A model generated the notes under the pieces. The model saw nothing but the letters and a program-made list of their open reading frames with translations. It had not been told where the DNA came from and ran no database searches. The position numbers and the translations under genes are program-made. 64,000 nucleotides of DNA, from positions 62,001-126,000 of the forward strand of contig NZ_FMXA01000004.1 of the NCBI RefSeq assembly GCF_900103425.1, given 5' to 3'. Positions within the stretch are counted from its first letter, which is position 1; each line of letters opens with the position of its first letter. This DNA comes from Dialister histaminiformans (GTDB lineage: Bacteria > Bacillota > Negativicutes > Veillonellales > Dialisteraceae). Positions 39,358 to 48,942 of this stretch are shown one piece after another.

Positions 39358-39447
39358 GGAGGGGTGTCCGAGTGGTTTAAGGAGGCGGTCTTGAAAACCG
39401 TTAACCTCTCACGAGGTTCATGGGTTCGAATCCCATTCCCTCCGCCA
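39358..39447 (+). tRNA. tRNA-Ser (anticodon TGA)
   Basis: 90 nt including an encoded CCA. Acceptor GGAGGGG pairs with TCCCTCC; the T arm is ATGGG-TTCGAAT-CCCAT; the anticodon loop CTTGAAA holds TGA. The long variable arm (AACCTCTCACGAGGTT) identifies a class II serine tRNA reading UCN codons. Confidence 0.95.
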
Positions 39448-39451
39448 CGAG

Positions 39452-39481
39452 AAAAGCACTGCCAAGGCGGTGCTTTTTGTT
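39452..39481 (+). terminator. Terminator after tRNA-Ser
   Basis: AAAAGCACTGCC pairs with GGCGGTGCTTTT (one G-U), followed by TGTTTT. Confidence 0.8.
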
Positions 39482-39531
39482 TTACCTGAAACAGGTAATA
39501 TAGCCGGTATATCCGGTAAAAGGAGGATGTT

Positions 39532-40407
39532 ATGCTTGAGCACATAAAGAGTATTTCCCTTAGGTCGCTGCTTTTGAAAATCCTCGGACTTACTATAGGC
39601 GCGATGATTTATTCTGCGGGACTGAATCTGTTTCTGGTGCCGAACAGCATCATTGACGGGGGCGTGGTTGGTATTGGTCTGATTCTGGCTAAACTTACCA
39701 GCGTTTCCTTTTCCGTCTGGGTGGTAGCGTTGAACATACCGTTCTTTTATCTGGGCTATAAGCGGCTGGGTAAAAGTCTGGCGTTCAGCGCGACCTTTGC
39801 GGTAATCATCCTTTCCTTCTGGAGCCATCTGTTTGAAGGGATGGCCCCAGTTACCACAGATCCATTTCTGGCCACAATTTTCGGCGGTATGATTATCGGA
39901 ATCGGTGTGGGACTGGTTATCCGCAGCGGAGGTTCTCTGGATGGGACAGAAATCGTAGCCATCTGGCTGGACAGACAGGTTTCCTTTTCTGTCGGTGAAA
40001 TTGTGATGTTCTTCAACATTTTCATCCTTGGCACTGCCGGATTTGTCTTCAGCTGGAACAGCGCCATGTATTCCCTGGTGGCTTATTTCATTTGCTCCAA
40101 GATGATTGACGTGGTCAGCGTGGGCCTCGATGAATCCAAAGGGGTCCTTGTGGTTACCGATAATGGCGATGCCGTATCCGACGCACTGAATCATCTGGGA
40201 CGTTCTGTGACCCTGTTATATGGGCAGGGCGGCTACCGGAAAAATGAGAAGAAGGTGCTTTATCTCGTAGTCAACCGTCTGGAAGTGACCGGACTTAAGC
40301 AGGTGGTACATTCCATTGATCCGCAGTCATTCATTTCCATATTTGATGTCAGCGAAGTGCAGGGCGGATTCACCAAGAGGCATTCCATTTCCCATCAGCC
40401 GGACTGA
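39532..40407 (+). CDS. YitT-family membrane protein
   Basis: 291 residues: five to six N-terminal membrane helices (GLTIGAMIYSAGLNLFLVPN, IDGGVVGIGLIL, IGIGVGLVIRSGGSLDGTEI) then a cytosolic DUF2179 domain (GVLVVTDNGDAVSDALN, VTLLYGQGGYRKNEKKVLYL, FISIFDVSEVQGGF). This is the standard YitT layout. The function is not established for most members. AAAAGGAGG precedes ATG. Confidence 0.85.
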   Translation: MLEHIKSISLRSLLLKILGLTIGAMIYSAGLNLFLVPNSIIDGGVVGIGLILAKLTSVSFSVWVVALNIPFFYLGYKRLGKSLAFSATFAVIILSFWSHLFEGMAPVTTDPFLATIFGGMIIGIGVGLVIRSGGSLDGTEIVAIWLDRQVSFSVGEIVMFFNIFILGTAGFVFSWNSAMYSLVAYFICSKMIDVVSVGLDESKGVLVVTDNGDAVSDALNHLGRSVTLLYGQGGYRKNEKKVLYLVVNRLEVTGLKQVVHSIDPQSFISIFDVSEVQGGFTKRHSISHQPD

Positions 40408-40451
40408 AGTAAGAGGATACAGACAGCATAAGGGATTATCACACATATTCA

Positions 40452-40480
40452 TTGTACTTTTGCACATTATATGCTATCAT
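40452..40480 (+). promoter_or_regulatory. Sigma-70 promoter of tig
   Basis: TTGTAC (40452-40457), a 17-bp spacer and TATCAT (40475-40480). A GTCGGT/ACCGGC hairpin lies just upstream of the ribosome binding site. Confidence 0.7.
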
Positions 40481-40561
40481 ATATGTTGCGATTTACTGTA
40501 TTGAAGAGTTTCAAACAGGTATCATTTGTCGGTAACAACCGGCTTAAGGAGGAGTAAATAA

Positions 40562-41899
40562 ATGAACGTAAAGGTAGAAGCATTGGACCAGCACAAGGTC
40601 AAGGTAACGGTGGAAGTACCTGCTGCTGATGTAGTTAAAGGTTACAAACAGGCAGTTTCCCGTTTCGCAAACCAGATCAGACTGAAGGGTTTCCGCAAGG
40701 GCAAGGCACCGCGCAAGGTACTGGAAATGTATCTGGGCAAGGAAGCTATTGAAGGCGAAGCTAAGGAAATCGTATTCAACCGCGCACTGGAACAGGCACT
40801 TCAGGATGAAAAGCTTGTACCGGTAACCCAGCCGGAAGTTAAGGATGAATCTTTCTCTGAAAAGGACGGCTCTACATTTACAGCTACATTCGTTAAGCGT
40901 CCGGAAGTTAAGCTTGGCGAATACAAGAACCTGGATGCAAAGCATGCAGAACCAGTTGTAACCGATGACGACGTTATGGCTCAGCTCAAGCAGCTGGCTG
41001 AAAACAATGCCCGTCTGGAAGTAGTAGAAGGCGCTGAACTCAAGGATGGCGACTTCGCAATCATCGACTTCAAGGGCACTGTAAATGGCGAAGCATTTGA
41101 AGGCGGCGAAGGCAAGGCTTATCCGCTGGAAATCGGTTCCGGCAGCTTCATTCCGGGATTTGAAGATCAGCTGAAGGGTCACAAGGCTGGCGATGATGTA
41201 ACAGTTAAGGTTACTTTCCCGGCCAACTACTTCGTTAAGGATCTGGCTGGCAAGGAAGCAGAATTCGCTGTACATGTAAACGATGTTAAGCAGAAGGTTC
41301 TGCCGGAAATCAACGATGAATTTGCTAAGTCCATCAGCAAGCAGGACAGCCTGAAGGACCTCATGGAAACCATGAAGGCTGAAATGCAGGGCAGAGCAAC
41401 TTTCCAGGCAAACCAGGCTTATCGTCAGGCACTGGTAGACCTGGCTGTTGCTAACGCGCAGGTTGATATTCCGCAGGAAATGATTGATCAGCGCCTGGAT
41501 GACATGATCGATGAAATCCGTCAGAATATTGAAGCCCAGGGACATTCCTTTGAACAGTACCTCAAGCAGATTGATAAGACAGAAGAAGATCTGCGTAAGG
41601 ATTATACAGAAACTGCAGAAAAGAATGTTCGCGAAGGTCTCGTACTCAATGCCATCGCTGACAAGGAAGACATTCATGCAACCGATCAGGACCTGAGCAT
41701 GGAAGTATTCACCATGGCACAGCAGTTCAATGCTGACCCGAACGAAGTGGTTAAGATTATCCGTGAACAGAACCGTGTAGGTATGCTCATCGATAGCGTA
41801 ACCAGAAAGAAGGCAGCAAACTTCCTGGCTGAACAGGCTAAGAAGGAAGAAAAGCCGGCAGCTGAAAAGGAAGAAAAGGCTGAAGCTGAAAAGGAATAA
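40562..41899 (+). CDS. tig: Trigger factor
   Basis: Ribosome-bound chaperone, 445 residues. The N-terminal domain has the ribosome-docking signature GFRKGKAPRKVLEMY. The middle FKBP-type prolyl isomerase domain has DFAIIDFKGTVNGEAFEGGE and GSGSFIPGFEDQLKGHKAGD. The helical C-terminal domain ends in a Lys/Glu-rich tail. AAGGAGGAG precedes ATG. It leads the tig-clpP-clpX neighbourhood. Confidence 0.96.
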   Translation: MNVKVEALDQHKVKVTVEVPAADVVKGYKQAVSRFANQIRLKGFRKGKAPRKVLEMYLGKEAIEGEAKEIVFNRALEQALQDEKLVPVTQPEVKDESFSEKDGSTFTATFVKRPEVKLGEYKNLDAKHAEPVVTDDDVMAQLKQLAENNARLEVVEGAELKDGDFAIIDFKGTVNGEAFEGGEGKAYPLEIGSGSFIPGFEDQLKGHKAGDDVTVKVTFPANYFVKDLAGKEAEFAVHVNDVKQKVLPEINDEFAKSISKQDSLKDLMETMKAEMQGRATFQANQAYRQALVDLAVANAQVDIPQEMIDQRLDDMIDEIRQNIEAQGHSFEQYLKQIDKTEEDLRKDYTETAEKNVREGLVLNAIADKEDIHATDQDLSMEVFTMAQQFNADPNEVVKIIREQNRVGMLIDSVTRKKAANFLAEQAKKEEKPAAEKEEKAEAEKE

Positions 41900-41944
41900 T
41901 TTTCCGGTTTAATTTCATATCCACGCAGAAGGTATTTTCTGTGT

Positions 41945-41979
41945 ACAGAAGGCGCACACATGACGGTGCGTCCTTCTGT
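41945..41979 (+). promoter_or_regulatory. Hairpin in the tig-clpP spacer
   Basis: ACAGAAGG pairs with CCTTCTGT around an inner GCAC/GTGC pairing. There is no T-run, so it is probably a leader or processing structure. No CtsR or CIRCE operator was seen before clpP. Confidence 0.45.
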
Positions 41980-42043
41980 GTCTAGTAAAGAAAATAAATT
42001 ATGTCAGAAAAGACATCAAAATTCATAAGAAAGGAATGATTAT

Positions 42044-42646
42044 ATGGCATACGTACCGGTTGTAGTAGAACAGACTGCACATGGAGAAAGATCTTATGAT
42101 ATTTATTCCCGTCTGTTAAAGGACCGCATTGTTTTCCTGGATGGGGAAATTAATGATCAGGTGGCCAATATTGTAGTGGCTCAGCTTCTGTTCCTGGAAG
42201 CGGAAGATCCGGATAAGGATATTTATCTTTACATCAACAGCCCTGGTGGTGTAGTTACTGCCGGTCTGGCTATTTACGATACTATGCAGTACATCAAGCC
42301 GGATGTATCCACCATCTGTATTGGTTCCTGTGCCAGCATGGCGGCCGTACTTCTTACGTCCGGCGCCAAGGGCAAGCGTTTCGCCCTTCCGCATTCCAAT
42401 ATCATGATTCACCAGCCGCTGGGCGGCGTACAGGGCCAGGCTACGGAAATTGAAATCCACGCCCGGGAAATCCTGAGACTGCGCAAGGAACTGAACACGA
42501 TTCTGTCCAAGCACAGCGGTCAGCCTCTGGATGTAATTGCTCATGATACAGAACGCGATAATTTTATGACTGCGGAAGCAGCGTTGAAGTACGGATTGAT
42601 TGATAAGATTCTGGAAAGAAACAATATCGTTACATCCGGTAAATAA
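42044..42646 (+). CDS. clpP: ATP-dependent Clp protease proteolytic subunit
   Basis: Tetradecameric serine protease, 200 residues. The catalytic triad is intact: Ser98 in GSCASMAA, His123 in NIMIHQP and Asp172 in DTERDNF. AAAGGAATG lies before ATG. It is followed by clpX after 11 nt, its cognate unfoldase. Confidence 0.97.
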   Translation: MAYVPVVVEQTAHGERSYDIYSRLLKDRIVFLDGEINDQVANIVVAQLLFLEAEDPDKDIYLYINSPGGVVTAGLAIYDTMQYIKPDVSTICIGSCASMAAVLLTSGAKGKRFALPHSNIMIHQPLGGVQGQATEIEIHAREILRLRKELNTILSKHSGQPLDVIAHDTERDNFMTAEAALKYGLIDKILERNNIVTSGK

Positions 42647-42657
42647 GGAGGCTCATT

Positions 42658-43965
42658 GTGGCAAATAATAAGATGACCCCACAGCCAATTTGCAGTTTCT
42701 GCGGACGCACTTCCGATGAAGTAGAGCGTCTCATTGCCGGACCTGGTGTCTATATCTGCAATGAATGCATCGAAGTATGCGATAGCATTCTCAAGGAGGA
42801 ACATCGTAAGGCGGAAGTGGATTCTGTCAAAGGCATGAAACTTCCTGTTCCACAGGAAATCAAGAAATATCTGGATCAGTATGTAATCGGTCAGGATGAG
42901 GCTAAGATTGCCCTGTCAGTGGCTGTGTACAACCATTACAAGCGCATTATGTCACAGTTCCGTAACGATGATGTGGAAATTCAGAAGTCCAATATCATCA
43001 TGCTGGGACCGACAGGCAGCGGTAAGACACTGCTTGCGCAGACCCTGGCACGTTTTCTCGATGTTCCCTTTGCCATTTCCGATGCCACAAGCCTTACGGA
43101 AGCCGGCTATGTAGGGGAAGATGTGGAAAATATCCTCCTTCGCCTTATTCAGGCGGCAGATTACGATATTGAAAAGGCACAGCGCGGTATTGTCTACATT
43201 GATGAAATCGACAAGATTGCCAGAAAGTCTGAAAATCCATCCATTACCCGCGATGTATCCGGTGAAGGGGTACAGCAGGCATTGCTTAAGATTCTGGAAG
43301 GAACCGTAGCCAATGTTCCACCGCAGGGGGGAAGAAAGCATCCGAATCAGGAAATGATTCACATTGATACCACCAATATCCTGTTTATCTGCGGCGGGGC
43401 GTTTGATGGTATGGAACGGGTTATTGAACGACGGATGACCAGAAATACCATAGGCTTTGGTGCGGATATCCATACAAAGGAAGAAAAGGATTCCGATGTG
43501 GTACTCAGCCAGGTTCAGCCGGAAGATTTACTGCATTTCGGACTGATTCCGGAATTCATTGGCCGCCTGCCTGTAGTAGTCACACTGAATAAGCTGGACG
43601 AAGACGCGCTGGTCCGTGTACTTACGGAACCGAAGAACGCGCTGATCCGTCAGTATCAGTCCCTGCTGGCTATGGACGGGGTGGAACTGGAATTTGAAGA
43701 TGCTGCCGTCAGAGCCATTGCCAGAAAGGCTATTGCAAGAAATACAGGTGCCAGAGGACTGCGTTCCATTATTGAAAAAATAATGCAGAATGTGATGTTC
43801 CAGGTACCAAGCATGCATGACGTCTCCAGGTGCATTGTCACGGAAGAGGTAGTAAGCAGCGGAAAACAGCCTGTACTGGTACATGGCAAAAAGGCAGAAC
43901 CGGCTGCTTCCCATGCCGCAGCGGATGCTGAAAAAGATACAGAAGCTCCGGGAAATAATGCATAA
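42658..43965 (+). CDS. clpX: ATP-dependent Clp protease ATPase subunit ClpX
   Basis: AAA+ unfoldase, 435 residues. The N-terminal C4 zinc finger (CSFCGRTSD and YICNECI) is followed by Walker [14 protein letters not shown], Walker [11 protein letters not shown] and the pore loop GYVGEDVEN. The ClpP-binding IGF-type loop appears as TIGFGAD. GTG start after AAGGAGG. An Ala/Glu/Asp-rich C-terminal tail lies beyond the core. Confidence 0.97.
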   Translation: MANNKMTPQPICSFCGRTSDEVERLIAGPGVYICNECIEVCDSILKEEHRKAEVDSVKGMKLPVPQEIKKYLDQYVIGQDEAKIALSVAVYNHYKRIMSQFRNDDVEIQKSNIIMLGPTGSGKTLLAQTLARFLDVPFAISDATSLTEAGYVGEDVENILLRLIQAADYDIEKAQRGIVYIDEIDKIARKSENPSITRDVSGEGVQQALLKILEGTVANVPPQGGRKHPNQEMIHIDTTNILFICGGAFDGMERVIERRMTRNTIGFGADIHTKEEKDSDVVLSQVQPEDLLHFGLIPEFIGRLPVVVTLNKLDEDALVRVLTEPKNALIRQYQSLLAMDGVELEFEDAAVRAIARKAIARNTGARGLRSIIEKIMQNVMFQVPSMHDVSRCIVTEEVVSSGKQPVLVHGKKAEPAASHAAADAEKDTEAPGNNA

Positions 43966-44008
43966 CCAGGTGAAAAACGGAACATATCTGTTCTGAAGTT
44001 TTCAGGGG

Positions 44009-44041
44009 AAGAGGAGGATTTTCAGAATCCTCCTCTTTTTT
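44009..44041 (+). terminator. Terminator after clpX
   Basis: AAGAGGAGGATT pairs with AATCCTCCTCTT around TTCAG, followed by T6. Confidence 0.88.
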
Positions 44042-44082
44042 GCAGAATATTTTTTCAGGCAGAGAATTCCGTTCTCTCCATA

Positions 44083-44091
44083 TGGTACAAT
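44083..44091 (+). promoter_or_regulatory. Extended -10 of lon
   Basis: TGGTACAAT, 21 bp before ATG 44113; no clear -35. This leaves a very short leader. Confidence 0.45.
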
Positions 44092-44112
44092 AATCACAAT
44101 GGAGGATTAACT

Positions 44113-46437
44113 ATGACAGATTTGATAAATAAAGAAGGGCTGAAGTTGCCTTTAGTTGCCCTGCGGGATATGGTGGTTTTTCCGCGGGTTTCGACCAGCC
44201 TTGATGTAGGCCGCAAAGAATCCGTGGCCGCTGTGCGTAGCGCGGCAGGGAACGACCGTTACCTGATTATGCTGATGCAGAAGACACCGGAAGTGGAAAT
44301 GCCGCTGCCGGAAGATCTTTACACCATAGGCACGGTAGCTAAGATTGAACAGATGCTTCAGCTTCCTGGCGGTATTATCCGTATCCTGGTGAAAGGGGTA
44401 TCCCGTGTCCGTGTCAGCGATATAGAACGCAACACAGGACATCTCACAGGGACTGCTGTTGATATAGAGGAAACTCATGAAAATCCGATGGAAGAAGAAG
44501 CGTATCGCAGAAATATCATGCATCGGTTCTTCGATTTTCTTCATGAGACCAAACAGGGACTGCCGGATAAGGCAATAACAGAAATCAGAAACATTACCAA
44601 CCCGGGACATCTTGCGGATTTCGTAGCTTCCCAGATGCAGATGCCTGCCGATAAGAAGCAGAAAATCCTCGAAGACACTGATGTAACGGACAGAATCAAA
44701 CAGGTTTTCCAGCTGCTGAATGAGGAAATTGAAATCGGGGAGATTGAAACCCGTATCAATGCGCAGGTTCGCAGCCATATGGAAAAGGAACAGCGTGACT
44801 ATTTCCTGCGTCAGAAGATTAAGAGCATTCATGACCAGCTGGGCGATAATATCTCCGAAGAAGAAGAAGCGGAAGAATATCGTCAGAAGCTGGAAAAGAG
44901 CGGTATTCCAAAAGAATACAAGGCAAAGCTCAGAAAAGAGATTGCCCGTCTGGAAACTATGCCGCCTATGATGGCGGAATCAGCCATCATCCGCAATTAT
45001 CTGGACTGGGTATTTGATATTCCATGGACAGAAGAAAGCAAGGACAATCTGGATCTGGAAAAGACAAAGCAGATGCTTGACGAAGACCATTACGGACTGG
45101 AAAAGATTAAGGAAAGAATTCTGGAATATCTCTCCGTACGTATACTGTCCCCTGAATCCAAGGGTCCTATCTTATGCTTTGTAGGACCCCCTGGTGTGGG
45201 CAAGACCAGTCTGGCACAGTCCATTGCCCGCGCGCTGGGAAGAAATTTCGCAAGAATTTCCCTTGGCGGCGTGCACGATGAAGCAGAAATCCGCGGACAC
45301 AGACGTACATACATTGGAGCCATGCCTGGACGTTTCATCGAAGCGATGCAGCAGGCAAAGACGATTAACCCGCTTCTTCTTCTCGATGAAATCGATAAGG
45401 TAGGCAATGATTTCCGGGGCGATCCGGCATCGGCGCTTCTGGAAGCACTGGATCCGGAACAGAATAAGGAATTCCACGATAACTATATTGATATTCCTTA
45501 CGATCTGTCCAAGGTATTCTTTATCGCCACAGCCAATACACTGTCCACTATTCCGGCCGCTCTTCTGGATAGAATGGAAGTTATCAGCCTTTCCGGATAT
45601 ACAGAAGGAGAAAAGCTGGAAATTGCCAAGAAATATCTTGTTCCAAGACAGAGAAAGCAGAATGGCCTGAAGGCAAGTCAGATTAAATTCAGCGACACCC
45701 TGCTTCGTAAGATAATCCGGAACTATACCCGGGAAGCCGGTGTCCGTGAACTGGAACGAACCATTGGCTCTCTGTGCAGAAAAGTCGCTAAGAAAGTAGT
45801 AATGCATGATGAATCCATGCCTGAACTTTCCGCGCGCACTTATGAGAAGTATCTGGGACCGGTTAAGTATATGCCGATGGCAGAAGAACATCCTTCCGCA
45901 GTGGGCCGTGTCAACGGACTGGCATGGACTGCGGCAGGCGGCGAAGTACTGGATACGGAAGCCGTAGCCATTCCGGGGAAGGGTCGTCTGATTCTTACCG
46001 GACGTCTGGGCGATGTAATGAAGGAATCGGCAACCGCCGCATATACTTATGTGAAGAGTCGTGCCTCTGATCTGAAGCTGAAAGAGGATTTCTGGGAAAA
46101 GCTGGACCTGCATCTTCATTTCCCGGAAGGCGCTGTACCTAAGGATGGACCTTCTGCCGGTGTAACGATTGCCACAGCTATTGCGTCTGCCGTTACGGGA
46201 CGCAAGGTGCGTAGTGACACCGCTATGACCGGGGAAATCAACCTGCTGGGAGAAGTACTCCCTATCGGTGGTGTGAAGGAAAAGGTACTGGCTGCTGACC
46301 AGCTTGGAATCAAACAGGTTCTCCTTCCGGAAAAGAATCGCAAGGATCTGGAAGAAGTACCGGACGATGTAAAGAAGAGAGTGCATTTTGTATTCGTTAA
46401 GAATGCGGATGATGTGCTGAAACATGCACTGATGTAA
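44113..46437 (+). CDS. lon: ATP-dependent protease Lon
   Basis: Soluble hexameric AAA+ protease, 774 residues. It has an N-terminal substrate domain (LPLVALRDMVVFPRV), Walker A GPPGVGKTSLAQ, the arginine/sensor region and a C-terminal peptidase. The catalytic dyad is Ser at about 681 in PKDGPSAGVT and Lys at about 722 in GGVKEKVLAA. GGAGG precedes ATG. It continues the clp proteostasis cluster but forms its own transcription unit. Confidence 0.97.
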   Translation: MTDLINKEGLKLPLVALRDMVVFPRVSTSLDVGRKESVAAVRSAAGNDRYLIMLMQKTPEVEMPLPEDLYTIGTVAKIEQMLQLPGGIIRILVKGVSRVRVSDIERNTGHLTGTAVDIEETHENPMEEEAYRRNIMHRFFDFLHETKQGLPDKAITEIRNITNPGHLADFVASQMQMPADKKQKILEDTDVTDRIKQVFQLLNEEIEIGEIETRINAQVRSHMEKEQRDYFLRQKIKSIHDQLGDNISEEEEAEEYRQKLEKSGIPKEYKAKLRKEIARLETMPPMMAESAIIRNYLDWVFDIPWTEESKDNLDLEKTKQMLDEDHYGLEKIKERILEYLSVRILSPESKGPILCFVGPPGVGKTSLAQSIARALGRNFARISLGGVHDEAEIRGHRRTYIGAMPGRFIEAMQQAKTINPLLLLDEIDKVGNDFRGDPASALLEALDPEQNKEFHDNYIDIPYDLSKVFFIATANTLSTIPAALLDRMEVISLSGYTEGEKLEIAKKYLVPRQRKQNGLKASQIKFSDTLLRKIIRNYTREAGVRELERTIGSLCRKVAKKVVMHDESMPELSARTYEKYLGPVKYMPMAEEHPSAVGRVNGLAWTAAGGEVLDTEAVAIPGKGRLILTGRLGDVMKESATAAYTYVKSRASDLKLKEDFWEKLDLHLHFPEGAVPKDGPSAGVTIATAIASAVTGRKVRSDTAMTGEINLLGEVLPIGGVKEKVLAADQLGIKQVLLPEKNRKDLEEVPDDVKKRVHFVFVKNADDVLKHALM

Positions 46438-46448
46438 TAAATAACCAG

Positions 46449-46488
46449 AAGCGGTGAAGACAATTCCATAGTCTTTCACCGCTTTTTT
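46449..46488 (+). terminator. Terminator after lon
   Basis: AAGCGGTGAA pairs with TTCACCGCTT around a loop with a secondary GAC/GTC pairing, followed by T4. Confidence 0.8.
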
Positions 46489-46522
46489 GCAGAAGAATTA
46501 TTTTATTAAGGAGGCGATAAGG

Positions 46523-47164
46523 ATGGGAGAAATTAAGAATATAGAGAAATTTCATATATTTTCCGCGGTATATTATGGGTCTTCCGTAAACTGGAAACAG
46601 TTCGCACAGGAAGGAAAAATGGAAATTGCCTTTATAGGCCGTTCCAATGTAGGGAAATCATCACTGACCAATTCCCTTTGCGGCAATAGAAAGCTGGCCC
46701 ATGTAAGCCGGGAACCGGGGAAAACACGAACAATCAATTATTATGATGTGCAATCACGTAGAACCGTAGACGGGACAGAAGAAAGACAGTCATGGTTCCT
46801 GGTGGATCTGCCGGGATATGGATTTGCTAAAACCAGTGGAAAGAATGCAGAAGACTGGTCATCCTTTATAGATGATTACATCATGAATTCACCGGAACTG
46901 GCACTGATCTGTCTGCTCATTGATTCCCGCCATCCCGATCTGGATATTGATGAAAAAGCCTATGCGTGGCTTGGTACTTCCGGAGTACCTGTACTGGTCA
47001 TAGGGACCAAGGGAGATAAGCTGAAGGCCAGTGAAAAGCAGCAGAACCGCCGGAAACTGGCTTCCAATTATCCGTCAGTGTATCCACCGGTCATTTATTC
47101 CTCCCTCAAGGGGACCGGAAAGGGTGAGGTGCTCCATATTATTGAATCCATTGTATGCAGGTGA
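46523..47164 (+). CDS. engB: Ribosome-biogenesis GTPase EngB (YsxC/YihA)
   Basis: Small TRAFAC GTPase for 50S assembly, about 213 residues. G1 GRSNVGKSS, G3 DLPGYGF, G4 TKGDK and the G5 region YSSLKG are present. ATG 46523 is chosen because AAGGAGG lies 8 nt upstream and the product then starts like other members (KFHIFSAVYYGSSV follows). Located downstream of lon, as in many Firmicutes. Confidence 0.94.
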   Translation: MGEIKNIEKFHIFSAVYYGSSVNWKQFAQEGKMEIAFIGRSNVGKSSLTNSLCGNRKLAHVSREPGKTRTINYYDVQSRRTVDGTEERQSWFLVDLPGYGFAKTSGKNAEDWSSFIDDYIMNSPELALICLLIDSRHPDLDIDEKAYAWLGTSGVPVLVIGTKGDKLKASEKQQNRRKLASNYPSVYPPVIYSSLKGTGKGEVLHIIESIVCR

Positions 47165-47169
47165 TAACT

Positions 47170-47652
47170 ATGAAACGATGGGAACTTTTACTTGCCGGAC
47201 TCCTCTTATGCTCGTTTCCGGTAAGTGCCTATAATGTATTCGCGCCCAACAGCTTTGAAGATGTGCAGCCTGACTCTTATGCGTATCAGACGCTCAGGGA
47301 TATGTGCGGACAGGGAAAGATTCCGGGCTATTCCGCTTCCTTTTTTGACAGTGGCCGGAAAATAAGCAGATATGAACTGGCCGGGGTGTTGCAGAGCGCG
47401 CTGAAGGACGGTAAGGATTTATCTTCTAAAGATAAAGAGGCACTGCAGCGGCTGAAAAAAGAATATGCCCGGGAGCTGGAAGCGAGAGGATACAAAGAGG
47501 ACAAACCCAGACAGGACCCAGTACTGGAAATTCACGGAGATGCAAGACTCCGTGAAATCAAAGGGGAGGGGGCGGATGCACGTCTTCGAACCCAGGTGAC
47601 CTGGCACCTATCTGGAAATACCAGTGTACAGGGACAGGAAACGGTGGAATGA
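47170..47652 (+). CDS. Short SLH-domain protein resembling the N-terminus of OmpM porins
   Basis: 160 residues. A signal peptide (KRWELLLAGLLLCSFPVSA) is followed by an SLH domain (NSFEDVQPDSYAYQTLRDMC, ISRYELAGVL), a short coiled coil (KEALQRLKKEYARELEARGY) and EIHGDARLRE plus DARLRTQVTWHLSG. The last two resemble the first strands of an outer-membrane barrel. Full OmpM proteins in Negativicutes are about 400 residues, so this one ends just after the barrel starts. It may be a truncated gene or a small SLH protein that binds peptidoglycan-linked polyamine. Start ATG 47170 has AGGTGAT upstream and lies 5 nt after engB. Confidence 0.7.
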   Translation: MKRWELLLAGLLLCSFPVSAYNVFAPNSFEDVQPDSYAYQTLRDMCGQGKIPGYSASFFDSGRKISRYELAGVLQSALKDGKDLSSKDKEALQRLKKEYARELEARGYKEDKPRQDPVLEIHGDARLREIKGEGADARLRTQVTWHLSGNTSVQGQETVE

Positions 47653-47661
47653 CCTGCAGAC

Positions 47662-47720
47662 ATCAGATGATGTGTCTGACAAAGTGCGTCAGACCATCTG
47701 ACTGGGACCAGGACATGCTG
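47662..47720 (+). repeat. Two inverted repeats after the SLH gene
   Basis: TCAGATG...GTCTGAC pairs with GTCAGAC...CATCTGA (about 47661-47701), then GACCAG/CTGGTC (about 47704-47724). No T-run follows. Their role is unclear. Confidence 0.5.
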
Positions 47721-47748
47721 GTCTTCTGATAACCCCTGTGGACAAAAT

Positions 47749-47800
47749 AAAATCCGGAAAGGATCTGATAGTTATTTCAGATTCTTTCCGGATTTTTTTT
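47749..47800. terminator. Bidirectional terminator between the SLH gene and metQ
   Basis: A long stem: AAAATCCGGAAAGGATCTGA pairs with TCAGATTCTTTCCGGATTTT (one G-U), with T8 on the plus strand and A-rich sequence on the other side. Confidence 0.9.
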
Positions 47801-47841
47801 AGGAACAGATACTTACTGATTCTGAGAGAATATTTTATATT

Positions 47842-48675
47842 TTACTTAGTGGTAAAAGCAGGAATTACACTGCCGTTATACTTCTTGAGGATAAATTCCT
47901 TGGCTTCTTCACTGTTAAGCGCCTTGATGAGCTTCTGGAGTTCCGGACGTTTTTCATCACCCTTGCGGACAGCCACGATATTAACGTATGGGGAGTCCTT
48001 GCCTTCGGTGAGGATGGCTTTCTTTGGATCCAGCTTAGCGTCCAGTGCGAAGTTCATGTTAACAACTGCTGCGTCTGCATCATCCAGAGCTCTTGGAACC
48101 TGAGGAGCTTCCAGTTCACTGAATTTGAAGTGGTGTGGGTTGGAGGCAATATCCTTAGGAGTAGAGGTAAGGGAAGCGCTGTCCTTCAGTTTAATCAGAC
48201 CGGCACTCTGGAGCAGGAGGAGTGCGCGTCCTTCATTGGTTGGATCGTTAGGAATAGCAATTAATGCGCCGTCTTTAAGATTCTTGATATCCTTAACCTT
48301 GTTGGAGTATACGGACATAGGTTCAATATGAACGCCGCCCAGAGATACCAGGTCAAGGCCTCTGTCTTTGTTGAATTCATCCAGATATGGCTGGTGCTGG
48401 AAATAGTTGGCATCCAGGCTGCCATCATTCAGTGCCAGATTCGGCTGAACATAATCGTTGAATTCAACAACCTGAAGGTTTACACCTTCCTTAGCCAGCT
48501 GATCCTTTACCGCGTTAAGGATTTCCGCATGCGGGGATGGGGAAGCACCGACTTTAATGGTTACCGCCTTATCAGAAGATGCCGGAGCGGAATCGCTGCC
48601 GCCGCAGGCTGTGAGAAGACCAGCGCAAAGGGCACCGGCACAGAGAATGGTTAAGAGTTTAGCAGATCTTTTCAT
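47842..48675 (-). CDS. metQ: MetQ/NlpA-type methionine-binding lipoprotein
   Basis: Substrate-binding lipoprotein of the methionine ABC importer, 277 residues. Lipobox LLTACGG at residues 20-26; mature NlpA features include IKVGASPSPHAEIL, VEFNDYVQPNLALNDG, LDANYFQHQPYLDEF and IAIPNDPTNEGRAL. AAGGAGG lies upstream of ATG. No metN or metI partner is adjacent, so the ABC and permease genes must lie elsewhere. Methionine is the family default; related ligands are possible. Confidence 0.9.
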   Translation of the reverse strand: MKRSAKLLTILCAGALCAGLLTACGGSDSAPASSDKAVTIKVGASPSPHAEILNAVKDQLAKEGVNLQVVEFNDYVQPNLALNDGSLDANYFQHQPYLDEFNKDRGLDLVSLGGVHIEPMSVYSNKVKDIKNLKDGALIAIPNDPTNEGRALLLLQSAGLIKLKDSASLTSTPKDIASNPHHFKFSELEAPQVPRALDDADAAVVNMNFALDAKLDPKKAILTEGKDSPYVNIVAVRKGDEKRPELQKLIKALNSEEAKEFILKKYNGSVIPAFTTK

Positions 48676-48855
48676 AATTCATATCCTCCTTGAATTTCGA
48701 TTGGATTGTTGTTTCTGTGTTATGTGAATAGGATAGCAGAGTTCACTGATTTTGAAAAATAACGCTTTTACATGATTCGATATAGTTTAAATGCATATCT
48801 GAATCACAAACATAACGCAAGAACATATTGACTAAAATCTATATAATCAGAAGGT

Positions 48856-48884
48856 TTGCCCGGTGTCATAAACTCCTATATAAT
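48856..48884 (+). promoter_or_regulatory. Promoter of the O-antigen-ligase-like gene
   Basis: TTGCCC (48856-48861), a 17-bp spacer and TATAAT (48879-48884). Confidence 0.6.
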
Positions 48885-48942
48885 AAACAGAGTTAATAAT
48901 TATAACGATAAATGGAATTTCCATTGAGATAAAGGAGAAGAA

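Noticed and set aside
41900-42043. CtsR or CIRCE heat-shock operator before clpP
   Set aside because: No direct repeat of the CtsR type and no TTAGCACTC/GAGTGCTAA repeat are present.
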